Origin: Ruegeria intermedia
Lineage (GTDB): Bacteria; Pseudomonadota; Alphaproteobacteria; Rhodobacterales; Rhodobacteraceae
Reading direction: 5' to 3'
Assembly: GCF_900129345.1 (NCBI RefSeq)
Contig: NZ_FQVK01000007.1
Coordinates: forward strand, 91,993 to 155,992
Length of the DNA: 64,000 nt
The stretch's first letter is position 1. The number at the start of each line of letters is the position of its first letter. The notes below the pieces were generated by a model. It saw only the letters and a program-made list of their open reading frames with translations. It was not told where the DNA came from and did not search any database. The position numbers were made by a program, and so were the translations under genes. Positions 9,892 to 19,135 of the stretch are shown in pieces.

Positions 9892-11316
9892 TCAGCCGGG
9901 CCAGGGGGTCGGCCACTCGGTCTTGGCGTTTTCGATCAACGCCAGAAGCGTCGGGCAATGAATGCGGTAATCCGGCCCTCCGGCCTCCGAGACCTGGGTT
10001 CTGGGCTTCAGCATCCGGGTCCAAAGACCTGCGGCCAGATGCCGGCTGGCCTGAGAATCCGTCGGGTAGTGCACGCCGATGCGCTCGCGATTGACCGCGA
10101 TGCGGTGGGCGATCTGCAACAAGGGCGACTTGATCGGCGCCGTCCCGGCCAGGTCGGCCGCCACCGGTTTTTGCAACAGCCCGCCACCCGATGGCGCGCC
10201 ATCGCGCGACACGCCGAACCGCTGATACAGTCCCGGAATCTCCAGCAGCAGCAGCGCGATCAGATGCGCCAGGAAGGAATGGCCGGACGGAAACGCCGGA
10301 TGCGCCGGCGGGCCGAACGGAACCGTCAGCCCCGGCCGCAGAACCGAGGGCCGCACCCGTTTGTAATAGGCCTTGTACGACATGTAGGCCACGTTGCCCA
10401 AGGCCAGCCCCGCGTCGATCAGCTTCAATGTGTAGGGGTGATCGAAGGAATTGGCGCCGATGAAATGGATGATGTAGTTGGGCAGGCCATCGGCCTGAAC
10501 ATCGGATTCCACCAGATAGCTGCTGCGGTCGTCCTCCATGTAGATCTTGAGGGTTTCCAGCTCGCCCTGAATGAACTGGAACGCGGCCGCGGCATCCGCT
10601 TCGTTCTGCGCCACGGTCTTGTTGACATCCACGACATAGCGCCACTCGACATCGCCCGGCTCCAGATACGGCCCCACCGGGTCGAACCCGGGCCGTGGCA
10701 GCCATTCCTGCCATTGGCCGGCGAATTCCAGCGCCGCCAGGGTTGCCGGTTCGCTGCGATCGGCGGCGCGCAACCACTCGGTCAGGTGTTCATCTAAGGG
10801 AAGCGCCCAGAACCGCAGGGCCGGATCCCAATCCTGCGTGGTCCATTCCAGAACCTTGGGATAGTCAGTTCCAGCCGGGTCTGCCTGATAGGGGTTGATC
10901 ACATATTCGAGCGGAAACGGCGACACGCCCGCGTTGTCGGGGGTGAAATTCAGCGCCCAGGGCAGCAATGCCAGCTCGATCGGCGTCGCATAGTAGCTGC
11001 GGATCAAACCGATCCCGCCATCCGCGCCGACGGGAATGACCGGGTCGGTTCCAAGCCCCAACCCGGAGCCCAGCCCCAGACCATTGCCCAGCTCCAGCCC
11101 GTTGCCGAGACCCAAGCCAAGACCCAATCCAAGGCCGTTCCCCAACCCAAGGCCATTGCCGAGGCCCAAACCCAGCCCCAGACCGTTGCCGAGACCCAGA
11201 CCGTTGCCAAGGCCCAGTCCCAGCCCCAATCCGCGCGATGCGCCGAGGCCCAGCCCCTGACTTCCAGCGCCAAGCCCGGACGATCGCGCCGGGGCGTTTG
11301 TTCCGAAATCCGTCAT
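9892..11316 (-). CDS. PAP2-superfamily / vanadium-haloperoxidase-like protein with N-terminal Gly-Leu repeat
   Basis: A 474-residue protein. The C-terminal domain carries the three motifs of the PAP2 phosphatase / vanadium haloperoxidase superfamily: KRVRP (about 319-323), PSGHS (about 343-347) and NRERIGVHYPTD (about 409-420), where the final His would bind phosphate or vanadate. The length and soluble character, with one short hydrophobic run after PSGH, fit the vanadium haloperoxidase-like branch better than membrane lipid phosphatases. No signal peptide is seen. Residues 14-90 are almost entirely Gly-Leu-Gly-Leu-Gly-Asn units, a very unusual feature. Substrate and metal are not determined by sequence alone. 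Confidence 0.75.
   Translation of the reverse strand: MTDFGTNAPARSSGLGAGSQGLGLGASRGLGLGLGLGNGLGLGNGLGLGLGLGNGLGLGNGLGLGLGLGLGNGLELGNGLGLGSGLGLGTDPVIPVGADGGIGLIRSYYATPIELALLPWALNFTPDNAGVSPFPLEYVINPYQADPAGTDYPKVLEWTTQDWDPALRFWALPLDEHLTEWLRAADRSEPATLAALEFAGQWQEWLPRPGFDPVGPYLEPGDVEWRYVVDVNKTVAQNEADAAAAFQFIQGELETLKIYMEDDRSSYLVESDVQADGLPNYIIHFIGANSFDHPYTLKLIDAGLALGNVAYMSYKAYYKRVRPSVLRPGLTVPFGPPAHPAFPSGHSFLAHLIALLLLEIPGLYQRFGVSRDGAPSGGGLLQKPVAADLAGTAPIKSPLLQIAHRIAVNRERIGVHYPTDSQASRHLAAGLWTRMLKPRTQVSEAGGPDYRIHCPTLLALIENAKTEWPTPWPG
11047..11277 (-). repeat. In-frame Gly-Leu(-Asn) repeat tract in the PAP2-type gene
   Basis: The stretch encodes residues 14-90 of the PAP2-type protein as short GLGLGN and GLGLGLGLGN units, with occasional Ser, Thr, Glu or Ala. 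At DNA level, units such as CCCAAGCCC, CCGTTGCC and CCCAGCCCC recur but are diverged, so this is an old or codon-shuffled coding repeat and not a recent slippage array. It is not a CRISPR array: there are no unique spacers of constant length. Confidence 0.8.
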
Positions 11317-11480
11317 GTCAATGTCCTCGTAATAAATGGACCTTGGTCAAAAAGACGGCGCCGCCGCCCTTTCATCGAAATATGCTCGAGATCATTATAA
11401 GTTCCGGCGTTTCGCCAGTGCCGCATGTGCCTGCGTGCGGTTCGCTGCGGCCCCAGGGCGCGCAGCGGCGGCGAAACGCG

Positions 11481-13253
11481 TCAGTTCGGCAGACCTGCAG
11501 TGCTCAGACCAAGCACCAGCCGTTCCCGCGTGTCCGGGGTCTTCAAGGGATACCATGCCATAAAACGCGAAATTGAAAAACCTGGATCTTTCTCGAGCAG
11601 CTTTTCGGCGGTCACGCGGGCCTGTTCGATCTGCCCGTCCAGCGCGTAGGAAGCCGCCAGAATGCGCAGCGCCGCCATGAATCGCGGCCTGGTGCGGCGC
11701 GCGCGTTGCAGGGCACGGATCGCTTCGGGATAGTTGCCGTCCACGAACTCGGCCAGCCCCGCCGCCGTCCAGAAAAAGAAATTCAGCGGCCCGAACGGGG
11801 TCAGCCGCCAGACGTTCAGCATGTGCTCGCGTGCAATGGCGCCGTTGCCCAGATAGGCATGCGCCGTCGCGCCGATCCCCCAGGCCAGCGGCAGATTGGG
11901 ATTGAGCGACAGCGCCTGATCCATGATGTCTATCGCCTCGTGCGGGCGGCGTTCCAGCAGGCTGAGGATATGACCGCGGATCGACAGGTTCAGCGCGTCC
12001 TCGGGGTCCAGCTCGACACCCTTGCGGGCATGGAACACGGCGGCGGCGCTGTCGCGCTCGACATTCTGGCTCTTGCCCTCGGCGATCAGGAAATTCAGGC
12101 ACCAGGCCAGATAGGAATGCGCCTGCGCATAGCCCGGGTCCAGTTCGACCGCCCGCCGGAACAGGGACATGGCCGTCTCATTGCTCCGGCCCTGGAACCG
12201 GTAGAGTTCTGGCAGGCCCCGCAACACGCAGTCATAGGCATCCAGGCTTTCGGTCGGGCGGGTGACCAGGTTTGCCGCCTCGGCCCGCTGAACGCTGGGT
12301 TCGACGGTGGCGACGATGCTGGACACGATGCGGTCCTGAAAGGTGAAGATGTCCGAGGCGTCGCCATCGAAATTGTCGGCCCAGACGGCCCGGTTGCGCA
12401 CCACGTCCACCAGCTCGGTATGGATGCGCAGCAGGTTTCCGCTGCGCCGGATCGATCCGGTCAGCAGGTATTTGACCCCCAGCGCCGCGGCCACCTCGCG
12501 CGAGGGCACGGATTCCTTCGACATCTGCAGGGTCGAGGTGCGCGCAACCACGAAGATCGCGCGGCTGCGCGACACTCCGGTGATGATGTCCTCGGTCATG
12601 CCTTCGCCGAAATACCTGTCTTCGTCACGGCCCTGCAGGTCACGGAACGGCAGGACGGCCAGCGACGGACGCGCCTCCCATTGCGCATGCGGCCGCAGGA
12701 TCGCGCGCGCCTCGGAACTCCGCTGGGCGATGAACACCCGCACCGGGCGTTCGATGTTCTTCAGGATCGGCGCTCCGATCTCGTGGAACCGTACCGAGAT
12801 CCGGTTGCGCACGATGTCGCGCACCTGCTGGGTCAGCACCACGTCGCCGCCCGTGGCCAGATCCTGAATGCGGGACGCGATGACGACACCGTCGGATTGC
12901 AGAGACCGCCCATCATCGACGACTTCGTCCAGGTTGATGCCGATTCGGACATGCATGGGGGTTTCATCGACCGGCCGGTTCCGAACCTCGTGCTGTTTGT
13001 CCAGGGCCCACCGAACCGCATTGGTGGCACTGTTGAACTCGACCAGGATGGCATCGCCGGAATGCGAGACCAGTCGCCCGCCATAGTCCGATATCCGATC
13101 CAGCAGGACGTCTTCGCGCAACCTGCCCCAGTCTTGGGCCGCCTTGATGCTGTCGGCCTCCATGTGGCGGGTGTAGCCTTCGACATCCGCGAAGGCAAAA
13201 GCCGCCAGACGCAGGTTGGACACATCAAGGGACTTCGCGCTGATTTTGGACAT
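11481..13253 (-). CDS. Class III adenylate/guanylate cyclase-domain protein with TolB-like and TPR regions
   Basis: A 590-residue protein. The cyclase homology domain spans about 15-180: FADVEGYTRHME carries the first metal Asp, and HSGDAILVEFNSATNAVRWA the second. A TolB/FlgO-like segment covers about 195-330 (PSLAVLPFRDLQG, YFGEGMTEDIITGVSRS). TPR-type helical repeats follow, about 335-560 (FRRAVELDPGYAQAHSYLAWCL is one). This arrangement is common in rhizobia and roseobacters, where such proteins make cAMP or use a degenerate cyclase fold as a sensor. The first metal Asp and the DGD-equivalent are present; the substrate-specifying Lys/Asp pair cannot be assigned confidently. No membrane segment is seen. 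Confidence 0.8.
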   Translation of the reverse strand: MSKISAKSLDVSNLRLAAFAFADVEGYTRHMEADSIKAAQDWGRLREDVLLDRISDYGGRLVSHSGDAILVEFNSATNAVRWALDKQHEVRNRPVDETPMHVRIGINLDEVVDDGRSLQSDGVVIASRIQDLATGGDVVLTQQVRDIVRNRISVRFHEIGAPILKNIERPVRVFIAQRSSEARAILRPHAQWEARPSLAVLPFRDLQGRDEDRYFGEGMTEDIITGVSRSRAIFVVARTSTLQMSKESVPSREVAAALGVKYLLTGSIRRSGNLLRIHTELVDVVRNRAVWADNFDGDASDIFTFQDRIVSSIVATVEPSVQRAEAANLVTRPTESLDAYDCVLRGLPELYRFQGRSNETAMSLFRRAVELDPGYAQAHSYLAWCLNFLIAEGKSQNVERDSAAAVFHARKGVELDPEDALNLSIRGHILSLLERRPHEAIDIMDQALSLNPNLPLAWGIGATAHAYLGNGAIAREHMLNVWRLTPFGPLNFFFWTAAGLAEFVDGNYPEAIRALQRARRTRPRFMAALRILAASYALDGQIEQARVTAEKLLEKDPGFSISRFMAWYPLKTPDTRERLVLGLSTAGLPN

Positions 13254-13363
13254 TGCGAAACCACCGCCCCCACTGGTTACGATTTCAGTCTAGTGGCCCA
13301 ACGCCATGTTGGCAAACTTTCCAGACCTATGGCATCTTAACTCTACGCTAAATTGAGCGACGG

Positions 13364-16108
13364 CTATGGCCGGACAACTACCAGACCCAGATTATTGTCA
13401 TTGGCCACCAGATCGGTCAGCGCCTGCCGTGTTTCGGGCAGTCCGGCACCCGAGTCCTCGGCTTTGGGCGGCAACTGCGCCAGCGGGTCGGTGTTGGCTC
13501 GATCGTTCGGGCAGGTGACCTCGAACAGGATGAGACCCAGCGTCCCAGGCGCGGCCACCGTTCCGTTCACAAGGGTCTGGACCTGAGGCAGCGACAGCAG
13601 GTCGATGGAGCCACCCGGGGCCAGATTGCCCAAGAGCAAGTCGATGGCTGCAGCGTTCCAGGTGATCGGGTCCGGCGGGCTCAATGGATCCGACCCGACC
13701 CAGACCCGCAGCCCGACACTCTGGGCCTGCGCGGTGCCCCGGTTGCCGACCCGCAGATTGGCGGGGTCCGACAGCCACCGGGCATCGGCCCGCCAGTCCA
13801 GCGAGACCGGCACATAGGCGCCCGGCCCATACTGCACCGGGCCGGCCAGGGTGTCCTCGGTCCACGGGCGGCGGTCCGACACATAGATATCCTCGGGCGT
13901 CGGATCACCGGGCCCATTGTGCATCCGTTGCGGATCGGGCGGGAACATGCCCTGCGCCTCGAAGGCCCAACGCACAACCTTGTGCGTCGTGCCACCCTGC
14001 CACGGGTCGGGGGCGGCTGAAGGCCCCAGCGGCAGCGGCGGCAGGGTCAACCATCCGGCCTCTTCCAGGCCCAGTTCAAGCATCTCGGCCCGCGACGGTG
14101 GTTGTGCAAACCCGGCCGTTGCCCGGAACAGCAGGAACAGCGCCATGCGCGCCGCCCGTCGACGCCGAGGGATGTCGGCCCGGCCATCGGCCTGAACCGT
14201 GTCGCCCCCCAGCGCGCGGTACAGGCGGAACAGGGTCGTCGACAGGATCTGCTCGGTCAGATAGCCCTTGGTGTGACACGGACCCGCCGCCGGGTCTTCG
14301 ATCACGGACCGGTTCAGAGACCCGTACCAGGCCCAGCCCATTTCCGCGATGCGGTCATGGCGGCGGGTCGCAAAGACGAAGGGATAGGTGATGCCGCGGA
14401 AACTGGCGGCGACTCCGTTTCCGGGTGGTTCGGCCAGGGCAGAGCCCGGGTCGGACATGATGGCGGCGATGGCATCGCCGGCGCTGTGGGCAAAGTCGAA
14501 TTCCAGCTGACCCAACCGGGCCGCCAGCAGGTAATGCCCGAATTCATGCCCGATCCACCGGCCGCTGGTCGCGATGCCCAAGGGTTGCGCCCAGTCCGGA
14601 GGGTCGGGCCTGTCCCATTTCGTCAGCTCGGCCAGCGCAAGGTTCATGTGGATCACCGGCTTGCCCTGCGTTTTGCAATCCAGCTTTACCTGCGCGTTCA
14701 CCGTGCGGCCGCTCTTGCCCGGCCCGGGCGAGATGCCGTAACGGTAGAAGACCAGCATCTCGGGCTGGGCCCGGACGTTGAACAAATGCGGCGGCAGCCC
14801 GAACCGCTTCATCAGGCGGAACAGGCGGAAACAGTTGAAATAGGCGCTGACCGCGCTGAACGTGTCCCGGCGCGGCTGCAGATCGTGACCGTTCGGCAGG
14901 TGGACCGTCTTGGTGGTCAGGGGCGGCTGACCGGCATCCTCGGGCGCGTATCCGGGACAGACGCACACGCGAAAACCATCGCTTTCAAGGTCAACATGCG
15001 CTGATGGGGCCAGTTCGAACAAGCTGCGGAACCTGTCCAGAACACCGTCATCCCGGGTTGGTCTGCGCCCTGACCAATCATACGCCTCACCGGCGGGCGC
15101 GGCCCAGCCCGGAGGGGTCCGGGCGAACACGAACGCTTTGCCCTGCGGGGCGGCATGGGTCACCAGCGGCGTCCGCTCGACGGAGACCAGAACCGGGTCG
15201 GACTGTTTGATCACGCCGGCGGGCGTCGGCTCTCCGATGCTGTCGAAGCGAAAAACGCCGCACACCGCATAGCCCAACGGGCTTGGGACGCGGGTCGGAT
15301 TGGCGTTGTGGGCCGTCGCCTGAATTGAGAACTCCCAGGGGGAGGTCTGCCAGTTCATAAGGTTCTGCGGGTGGAACTGGATATCGTTGATTGTCACCGA
15401 CCCTTGCGTAACCCCGGCTTTGTTGGCGATCTCAGACGTGATGTCATCGCCCGAATACAACCGCTCCAGGGCCGCGGACACCGCGAGAAGCATGCCGGGG
15501 CCGGAAGAAGGACCGGCCCGCGCGGCGAGGTCGGTCAAAAAGGCATCTTCGCCTGCCGGAAACTCGACCGTCGCCGACCGGATCCGCACGGAATAGGTGT
15601 TTCCGTGGGCCTCGACGGTCATGGGGACACGGATCCCGGCCCGCGGAGAAATCTGGTTGTCACTGCCATAGACTTCGGCCGCAACCAGGATGACCGATGC
15701 CGGCACATCGTGATCCGCAGCCCGCGACAGGTTCCACGACGCCAGGCGCGGCACGGCCGAAGAACCAATGGGTATGCCGAATTTCGGCCACAACGGCAAC
15801 CACTTGAAAGCATTCACGATTTTTCTGGACAGACTGTCCACGGCGTATTTCAAATACACCGGTTCGTGCCCCCGAGCCGTCAGGAAATCGTGGAGCTTCG
15901 TCAGGTAGTCCAACCCCACCTGCCCCAGATCTGCTTCGGTGGGACGAGAACTCAAGGTTTGCGTCGCCACATAAGGGACACCGGGGTGCGATACCAAGCG
16001 CGAGGGTTGATGGGCGTCCGAGTATTCCGTTTCGAACCGCAACCATGTGTCGGGCCAGTCAGGTTGGCTGTAGGGAACGTTCGGCCACGGGGAGGCTGTA
16101 AAGGTCAT
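13364..16108 (-). CDS. Large protein with HEFGH zinc-protease-like motif, function unknown (914 aa)
   Basis: The product has no clear signal peptide. HEFGH at residues 521-525, in the context RWIGHEFGHYLLAA, fits the HExxH zinc site of metallopeptidases, with the two His and Glu in place. A third ligand cannot be fixed. The first 330 residues look like mixed beta domains. The last 130 resemble a CARDB/Ig-like fold (NLRVGNRGTAQAQSVGLRVWVGS). A long Pro-rich mid-section contains references to substrate-like loops but no recognised module. It is separated from the cyclase gene by 110 bp on the same strand. Protease activity is inferred from the motif only. Confidence 0.6.
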   Translation of the reverse strand: MTFTASPWPNVPYSQPDWPDTWLRFETEYSDAHQPSRLVSHPGVPYVATQTLSSRPTEADLGQVGLDYLTKLHDFLTARGHEPVYLKYAVDSLSRKIVNAFKWLPLWPKFGIPIGSSAVPRLASWNLSRAADHDVPASVILVAAEVYGSDNQISPRAGIRVPMTVEAHGNTYSVRIRSATVEFPAGEDAFLTDLAARAGPSSGPGMLLAVSAALERLYSGDDITSEIANKAGVTQGSVTINDIQFHPQNLMNWQTSPWEFSIQATAHNANPTRVPSPLGYAVCGVFRFDSIGEPTPAGVIKQSDPVLVSVERTPLVTHAAPQGKAFVFARTPPGWAAPAGEAYDWSGRRPTRDDGVLDRFRSLFELAPSAHVDLESDGFRVCVCPGYAPEDAGQPPLTTKTVHLPNGHDLQPRRDTFSAVSAYFNCFRLFRLMKRFGLPPHLFNVRAQPEMLVFYRYGISPGPGKSGRTVNAQVKLDCKTQGKPVIHMNLALAELTKWDRPDPPDWAQPLGIATSGRWIGHEFGHYLLAARLGQLEFDFAHSAGDAIAAIMSDPGSALAEPPGNGVAASFRGITYPFVFATRRHDRIAEMGWAWYGSLNRSVIEDPAAGPCHTKGYLTEQILSTTLFRLYRALGGDTVQADGRADIPRRRRAARMALFLLFRATAGFAQPPSRAEMLELGLEEAGWLTLPPLPLGPSAAPDPWQGGTTHKVVRWAFEAQGMFPPDPQRMHNGPGDPTPEDIYVSDRRPWTEDTLAGPVQYGPGAYVPVSLDWRADARWLSDPANLRVGNRGTAQAQSVGLRVWVGSDPLSPPDPITWNAAAIDLLLGNLAPGGSIDLLSLPQVQTLVNGTVAAPGTLGLILFEVTCPNDRANTDPLAQLPPKAEDSGAGLPETRQALTDLVANDNNLGLVVVRP

Positions 16109-16382
16109 CGGTCCGGTCCTTGCGGAAATGAAAAAGCCAATATGCTAAATGCCAATTAACCGCATGGTACATCAAAAGTACCAATCATTACAGATTTGCG
16201 GATGGAAGGCGCCAACCGCCTGACCAGGCTGACAATTGCCGCGCGGACCGTGCACCGCGCTGTCCAGGTGCGCGGGTTCGGCGGGGCGCGGCAAAACGTC
16301 TTGACCGGTCCGGTTCGCGCGATTCTTGCCCCTCGGGCAACATTCATTCATATTCCGATACATTCATTTATTGGAGTGGAAC

Positions 16383-17294
16383 ATGGATATCACACGGCGC
16401 ATGATGTTGCAGACGATGGCGGCCATGCCGCTTGCAGGCGGGCTGCCGGTCCTGACCCGGGCCGACATTTCGATGGGGACGGCCATGCTGACCACGGTCA
16501 GCGACGGTCATCTGGTCCTGCCCGCCAGTTTCATCTTCGACCCCATGCCCAAGGACGAGCTTGGTCAGATTCTGGCGGACTACGGCATATCCAGCGAAAA
16601 ACTGGAACCCGAATGCAACCTGACCCTGTATCGCGACGGTGACCACACGGTTCTGTTCGATGCCGGCGCAGGGCCCGACTTTGCGCCGACTGCAGGCAGC
16701 GTACTCGACAGTCTGGACGCCGCGGGCGTTTCTGCCGCCGACATCACACATGTCGTGTTCACCCATGCCCATCCCGATCACATCTGGGGCGTTCTGGACG
16801 ATTTCGACGAGCTCGTCTTTCCGGACGCAACCTACATGATGGGCCGGGCCGAGTGGGACTTTTGGTGGAATCCCGAGACCGTCAACACCATCGGCGAGGC
16901 CCGTGCCGCGCATGCCGTCGGCGCAAAAAGACGAATGACCGCGATCGAAGACCGCGTGCGGCTTTTCGACGACGATCAGGAAATCCTGCCCGGGATCGCT
17001 GCGGTTTCGACCCCGGGTCATACCCCGGGTCACATGGCGTTCGAGATCCGGCAGGGCAACTCGGCCGTGCTGGTCGTCGGCGATGCCATCGGCAATCACC
17101 ACGTCGCCTTCCGCCGGCCCGCGTGGCACAGCGGCTCGGACCAGGACGCAGAGACGGCGGCCACCACGCGGCAGGTTTTGTTCGACCGTCTGACGCACGA
17201 GGACCTGACCCTGATCGGCTTCCATCTTCCCGGCGGGGGCATCGGCCGCGCCGAAAAGGCCGGTGACGGCTTTCGGTTCGTGGGGGCTGCATGA
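16383..17294 (+). CDS. Metallo-beta-lactamase-fold hydrolase with N-terminal export signal
   Basis: A 303-residue protein. The HTHAHPDH-type motif is seen as FTHAHPDHIWG (about 124-134), with a further His in STPGHTPGHMAFE and an Asp in VGDAIGNHHV. These are the dinuclear zinc ligands of the family. I start it at the ATG at 16383, behind GGAG at 16373-16376, because the following MDITRRMMLQTMAAM is a twin-arginine-like leader ending near LTRA. It overlaps soxH by ATGA, so the two are co-translated. In sox neighbourhoods this kind of protein is thought to handle a sulfur intermediate; the actual substrate is unknown. Confidence 0.78.
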   Translation: MDITRRMMLQTMAAMPLAGGLPVLTRADISMGTAMLTTVSDGHLVLPASFIFDPMPKDELGQILADYGISSEKLEPECNLTLYRDGDHTVLFDAGAGPDFAPTAGSVLDSLDAAGVSAADITHVVFTHAHPDHIWGVLDDFDELVFPDATYMMGRAEWDFWWNPETVNTIGEARAAHAVGAKRRMTAIEDRVRLFDDDQEILPGIAAVSTPGHTPGHMAFEIRQGNSAVLVVGDAIGNHHVAFRRPAWHSGSDQDAETAATTRQVLFDRLTHEDLTLIGFHLPGGGIGRAEKAGDGFRFVGAA

Positions 17295-18235
17295 TGCGCG
17301 CGCTTGTTCTTGCGGCGATGATGGCCGCTCCGGCATGGGCCAGCGAAGACATCGCGGACAAATATCCCGGATCGCCCCTGTATTCGAAACCGGTGGAGTT
17401 CATCCCGAATGTCTGGTCGGCGATCGGGGCGACGGCCCCGCCGACGTATGAAAACTCGGGCCACAACAACAACCTCAGCTTCATCGTCACCGGCGATGGA
17501 GTCGTGGTGATCAATGGCGGCGCGGCCTATGTCCTGGCCAAGGCGTTGCACCAGGAAATAAAGGCCATCACCGACCAGCCCGTGAAGCTGGTGATTGACG
17601 AGAACGGCCAGGGTCACGCGATGCTGGGCAATTCCTACTGGGCCGAGCAAGGCGTTCCGATTCTGGCGCATGTGGATGCCGCACATGAAATCGAAGAACG
17701 CGGCCATCAGCTGCTGGAGGAGATGAAGCGCTACAACCGTGACAAGGCCGAGGGCACGTTCGTCGCGCCGCCCACCGAAACCTTCGAGGACACGCGCGTC
17801 ATCGAGATGGGCGATACCCGGATCGAGGTGCTGCATCTGGGCCCGGCGCACGGCCCCGGCGACACGCAGGTCTGGCTGCCCGAGCAGAGTCTGGTCATCG
17901 CCGGCGACATGGCCTTTCACGAACGGATGCTGCCGATCTTTGAGGATACCATCGTGGCGGACTGGATCGAAACCTGGGAAACCGGGTTCGAGCCTCTGGG
18001 GGCCACCTATGTCATTCCCGGCCACGGGCATCCCACCAACATGGACCAGGTACGGCGCTATACCCGCGATTATCTGGTTTATCTTCGGGAAAAGATCGGC
18101 GCACATCTTGAAGCTGGCGGCGATCTGGCCGATGCCTACTACATCGACCAAAGCCCCTTTGCGCATCTCGACACGTTCGAGGAACTGGCCACGAAAAATG
18201 CCGGGCGCGTCTATGAACAGATGGAGTTCGAGTGA
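17291..18235 (+). CDS. soxH: SoxH-type metallo-beta-lactamase-fold protein
   Basis: A 314-residue exported protein (signal peptide about 1-17, APAWA-S). It is close to the SoxH/quinoprotein-relay metallohydrolase group linked to sox operons. The usual HxHxDH block is replaced: the equivalent region reads VIDENGQGHAMLGNSYW (about 99-115), keeping only one His. Later ligands are present: HLGPAHGPGD, VIAGDMAFHE and PGHGHPT. It may therefore bind metal differently or be non-hydrolytic. Its stop overlaps the next start (GTGA at 18232-18235). In Paracoccus soxH is dispensable for thiosulfate growth in the laboratory. Confidence 0.78.
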   Translation: MMRALVLAAMMAAPAWASEDIADKYPGSPLYSKPVEFIPNVWSAIGATAPPTYENSGHNNNLSFIVTGDGVVVINGGAAYVLAKALHQEIKAITDQPVKLVIDENGQGHAMLGNSYWAEQGVPILAHVDAAHEIEERGHQLLEEMKRYNRDKAEGTFVAPPTETFEDTRVIEMGDTRIEVLHLGPAHGPGDTQVWLPEQSLVIAGDMAFHERMLPIFEDTIVADWIETWETGFEPLGATYVIPGHGHPTNMDQVRRYTRDYLVYLREKIGAHLEAGGDLADAYYIDQSPFAHLDTFEELATKNAGRVYEQMEFE

Positions 18236-18852
18236 CCGACCACGCCGCCCAACCTTTTCTGGCCCAGGGCGACAAACTCCGGGTGCCCGACGGCACCTGC
18301 CTGTTCCGGCCCGGTGACGAGAGCCGGGCCTTTCTGTTCGTTCTGTCCGGCGCGGTCCGGGTGGAACAGACCAATGCCGCCGGACGCACCGTCGTTCTGT
18401 ACCGGGTCGAGGCCGGAGACAGCTGCGTTCTGACCACCACCGGTCTTTTGTCCGGGCGGCCCTATTCGGGCTATGGCTATGCCGAGGGCGACGTTGCCGC
18501 GGTTTCGATTCCGGCCGCGCGGTTCCGGGCGTTGCTGAGTTTAGAGCCGAAATTCCAGGAGATCGTGTTCCGCAATTTCGCGGAACGGGTGGGCGAACTG
18601 ACCGACGTGATCGACGATCTGCTGATCCACCGCACCGATCAGCGCATCGCCCGCTGGCTGGCCGCCCGGGCCGGGCCGACGATCCATGTCACCCAGCAGG
18701 AACTGGCCCAGGAACTGGGCACCGTGCGCGAGGTCGTTTCGCGCACGTTGAAGTCCTTTGAAAACCGCGGCTGGATCCGGTCCGGCCGCGGGACGATCAC
18801 GGTGCTGCAGGCCGCAAGCCTCGCCGCGCATGGGCGCAATACCGAAACGTGA
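18232..18852 (+). CDS. Crp/Fnr-family transcriptional regulator
   Basis: A 206-residue regulator starting at GTG, translationally coupled to soxH. Residues about 10-115 form the cyclic-nucleotide-binding-like beta barrel. The C-terminal winged helix (about 145-190) has the recognition helix TVREVVSRTLKSFE, whose E..SR pattern is that of FNR-type proteins that read TTGA half-sites. Only two cysteines are present (about 23 and 65), in no Fe-S cluster arrangement, so it is not an oxygen-sensing FNR; it may sense redox, NO or a sulfur species. A matching TTGA-N6-TCAA box lies at 19136-19149, before the YeeE/YedE gene, which makes that gene a likely target. Confidence 0.8.
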   Translation: MTDHAAQPFLAQGDKLRVPDGTCLFRPGDESRAFLFVLSGAVRVEQTNAAGRTVVLYRVEAGDSCVLTTTGLLSGRPYSGYGYAEGDVAAVSIPAARFRALLSLEPKFQEIVFRNFAERVGELTDVIDDLLIHRTDQRIARWLAARAGPTIHVTQQELAQELGTVREVVSRTLKSFENRGWIRSGRGTITVLQAASLAAHGRNTET

Positions 18853-18922
18853 TTCAGTCACATATCCCGGAGCGGTTTTCTGGTTTCCTTTTTTTCGGAT
18901 CAAAGAAAGAAGGAGACCTGAC

Positions 18923-19111
18923 ATGACCCGCAATCTTGGACAATTCGACCGTATTGCCCGCCTGGCTCTGGGGGCGGTGCTGATCATTCTGGCGGCCATG
19001 GGCACCATCGGTGTCTGGGGCTATCTCGGCGTGATCTTCGTTGGCACCGCCTTCCTGAACTTTTGCCCGATCTACCGGGTCCTCGGGATCAAGACCTGCA
19101 GCGACTGCTGA
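18923..19111 (+). CDS. YgaP-like small membrane protein (DUF2892)
   Basis: A 62-residue protein with two hydrophobic segments (LALGAVLIILAAMGTIGVWG and YLGVIFVGTAFLNFCPIY). The N-terminal NLGQFDRIAR and C-terminal CPIYRVLGIKTC are characteristic of the DUF2892 family, found as the membrane part of YgaP, where it accompanies rhodanese domains. The ATG at 18923 follows AAGGAGACC, a strong ribosome site; the longer frame upstream lies in the Crp/Fnr gene. The two cysteines near the C-terminus may carry or sense sulfane sulfur. It sits between the regulator and a sulfur-compound transporter. Confidence 0.8.
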   Translation: MTRNLGQFDRIARLALGAVLIILAAMGTIGVWGYLGVIFVGTAFLNFCPIYRVLGIKTCSDC

Positions 19112-19135
19112 GACCACACCGTCACCCGACCGCAT

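Noticed and set aside
11047..11277. CRISPR-like repeat array
   Set aside because: The repeats are in-frame coding units of variable length without unique spacers, and no cas gene is present.
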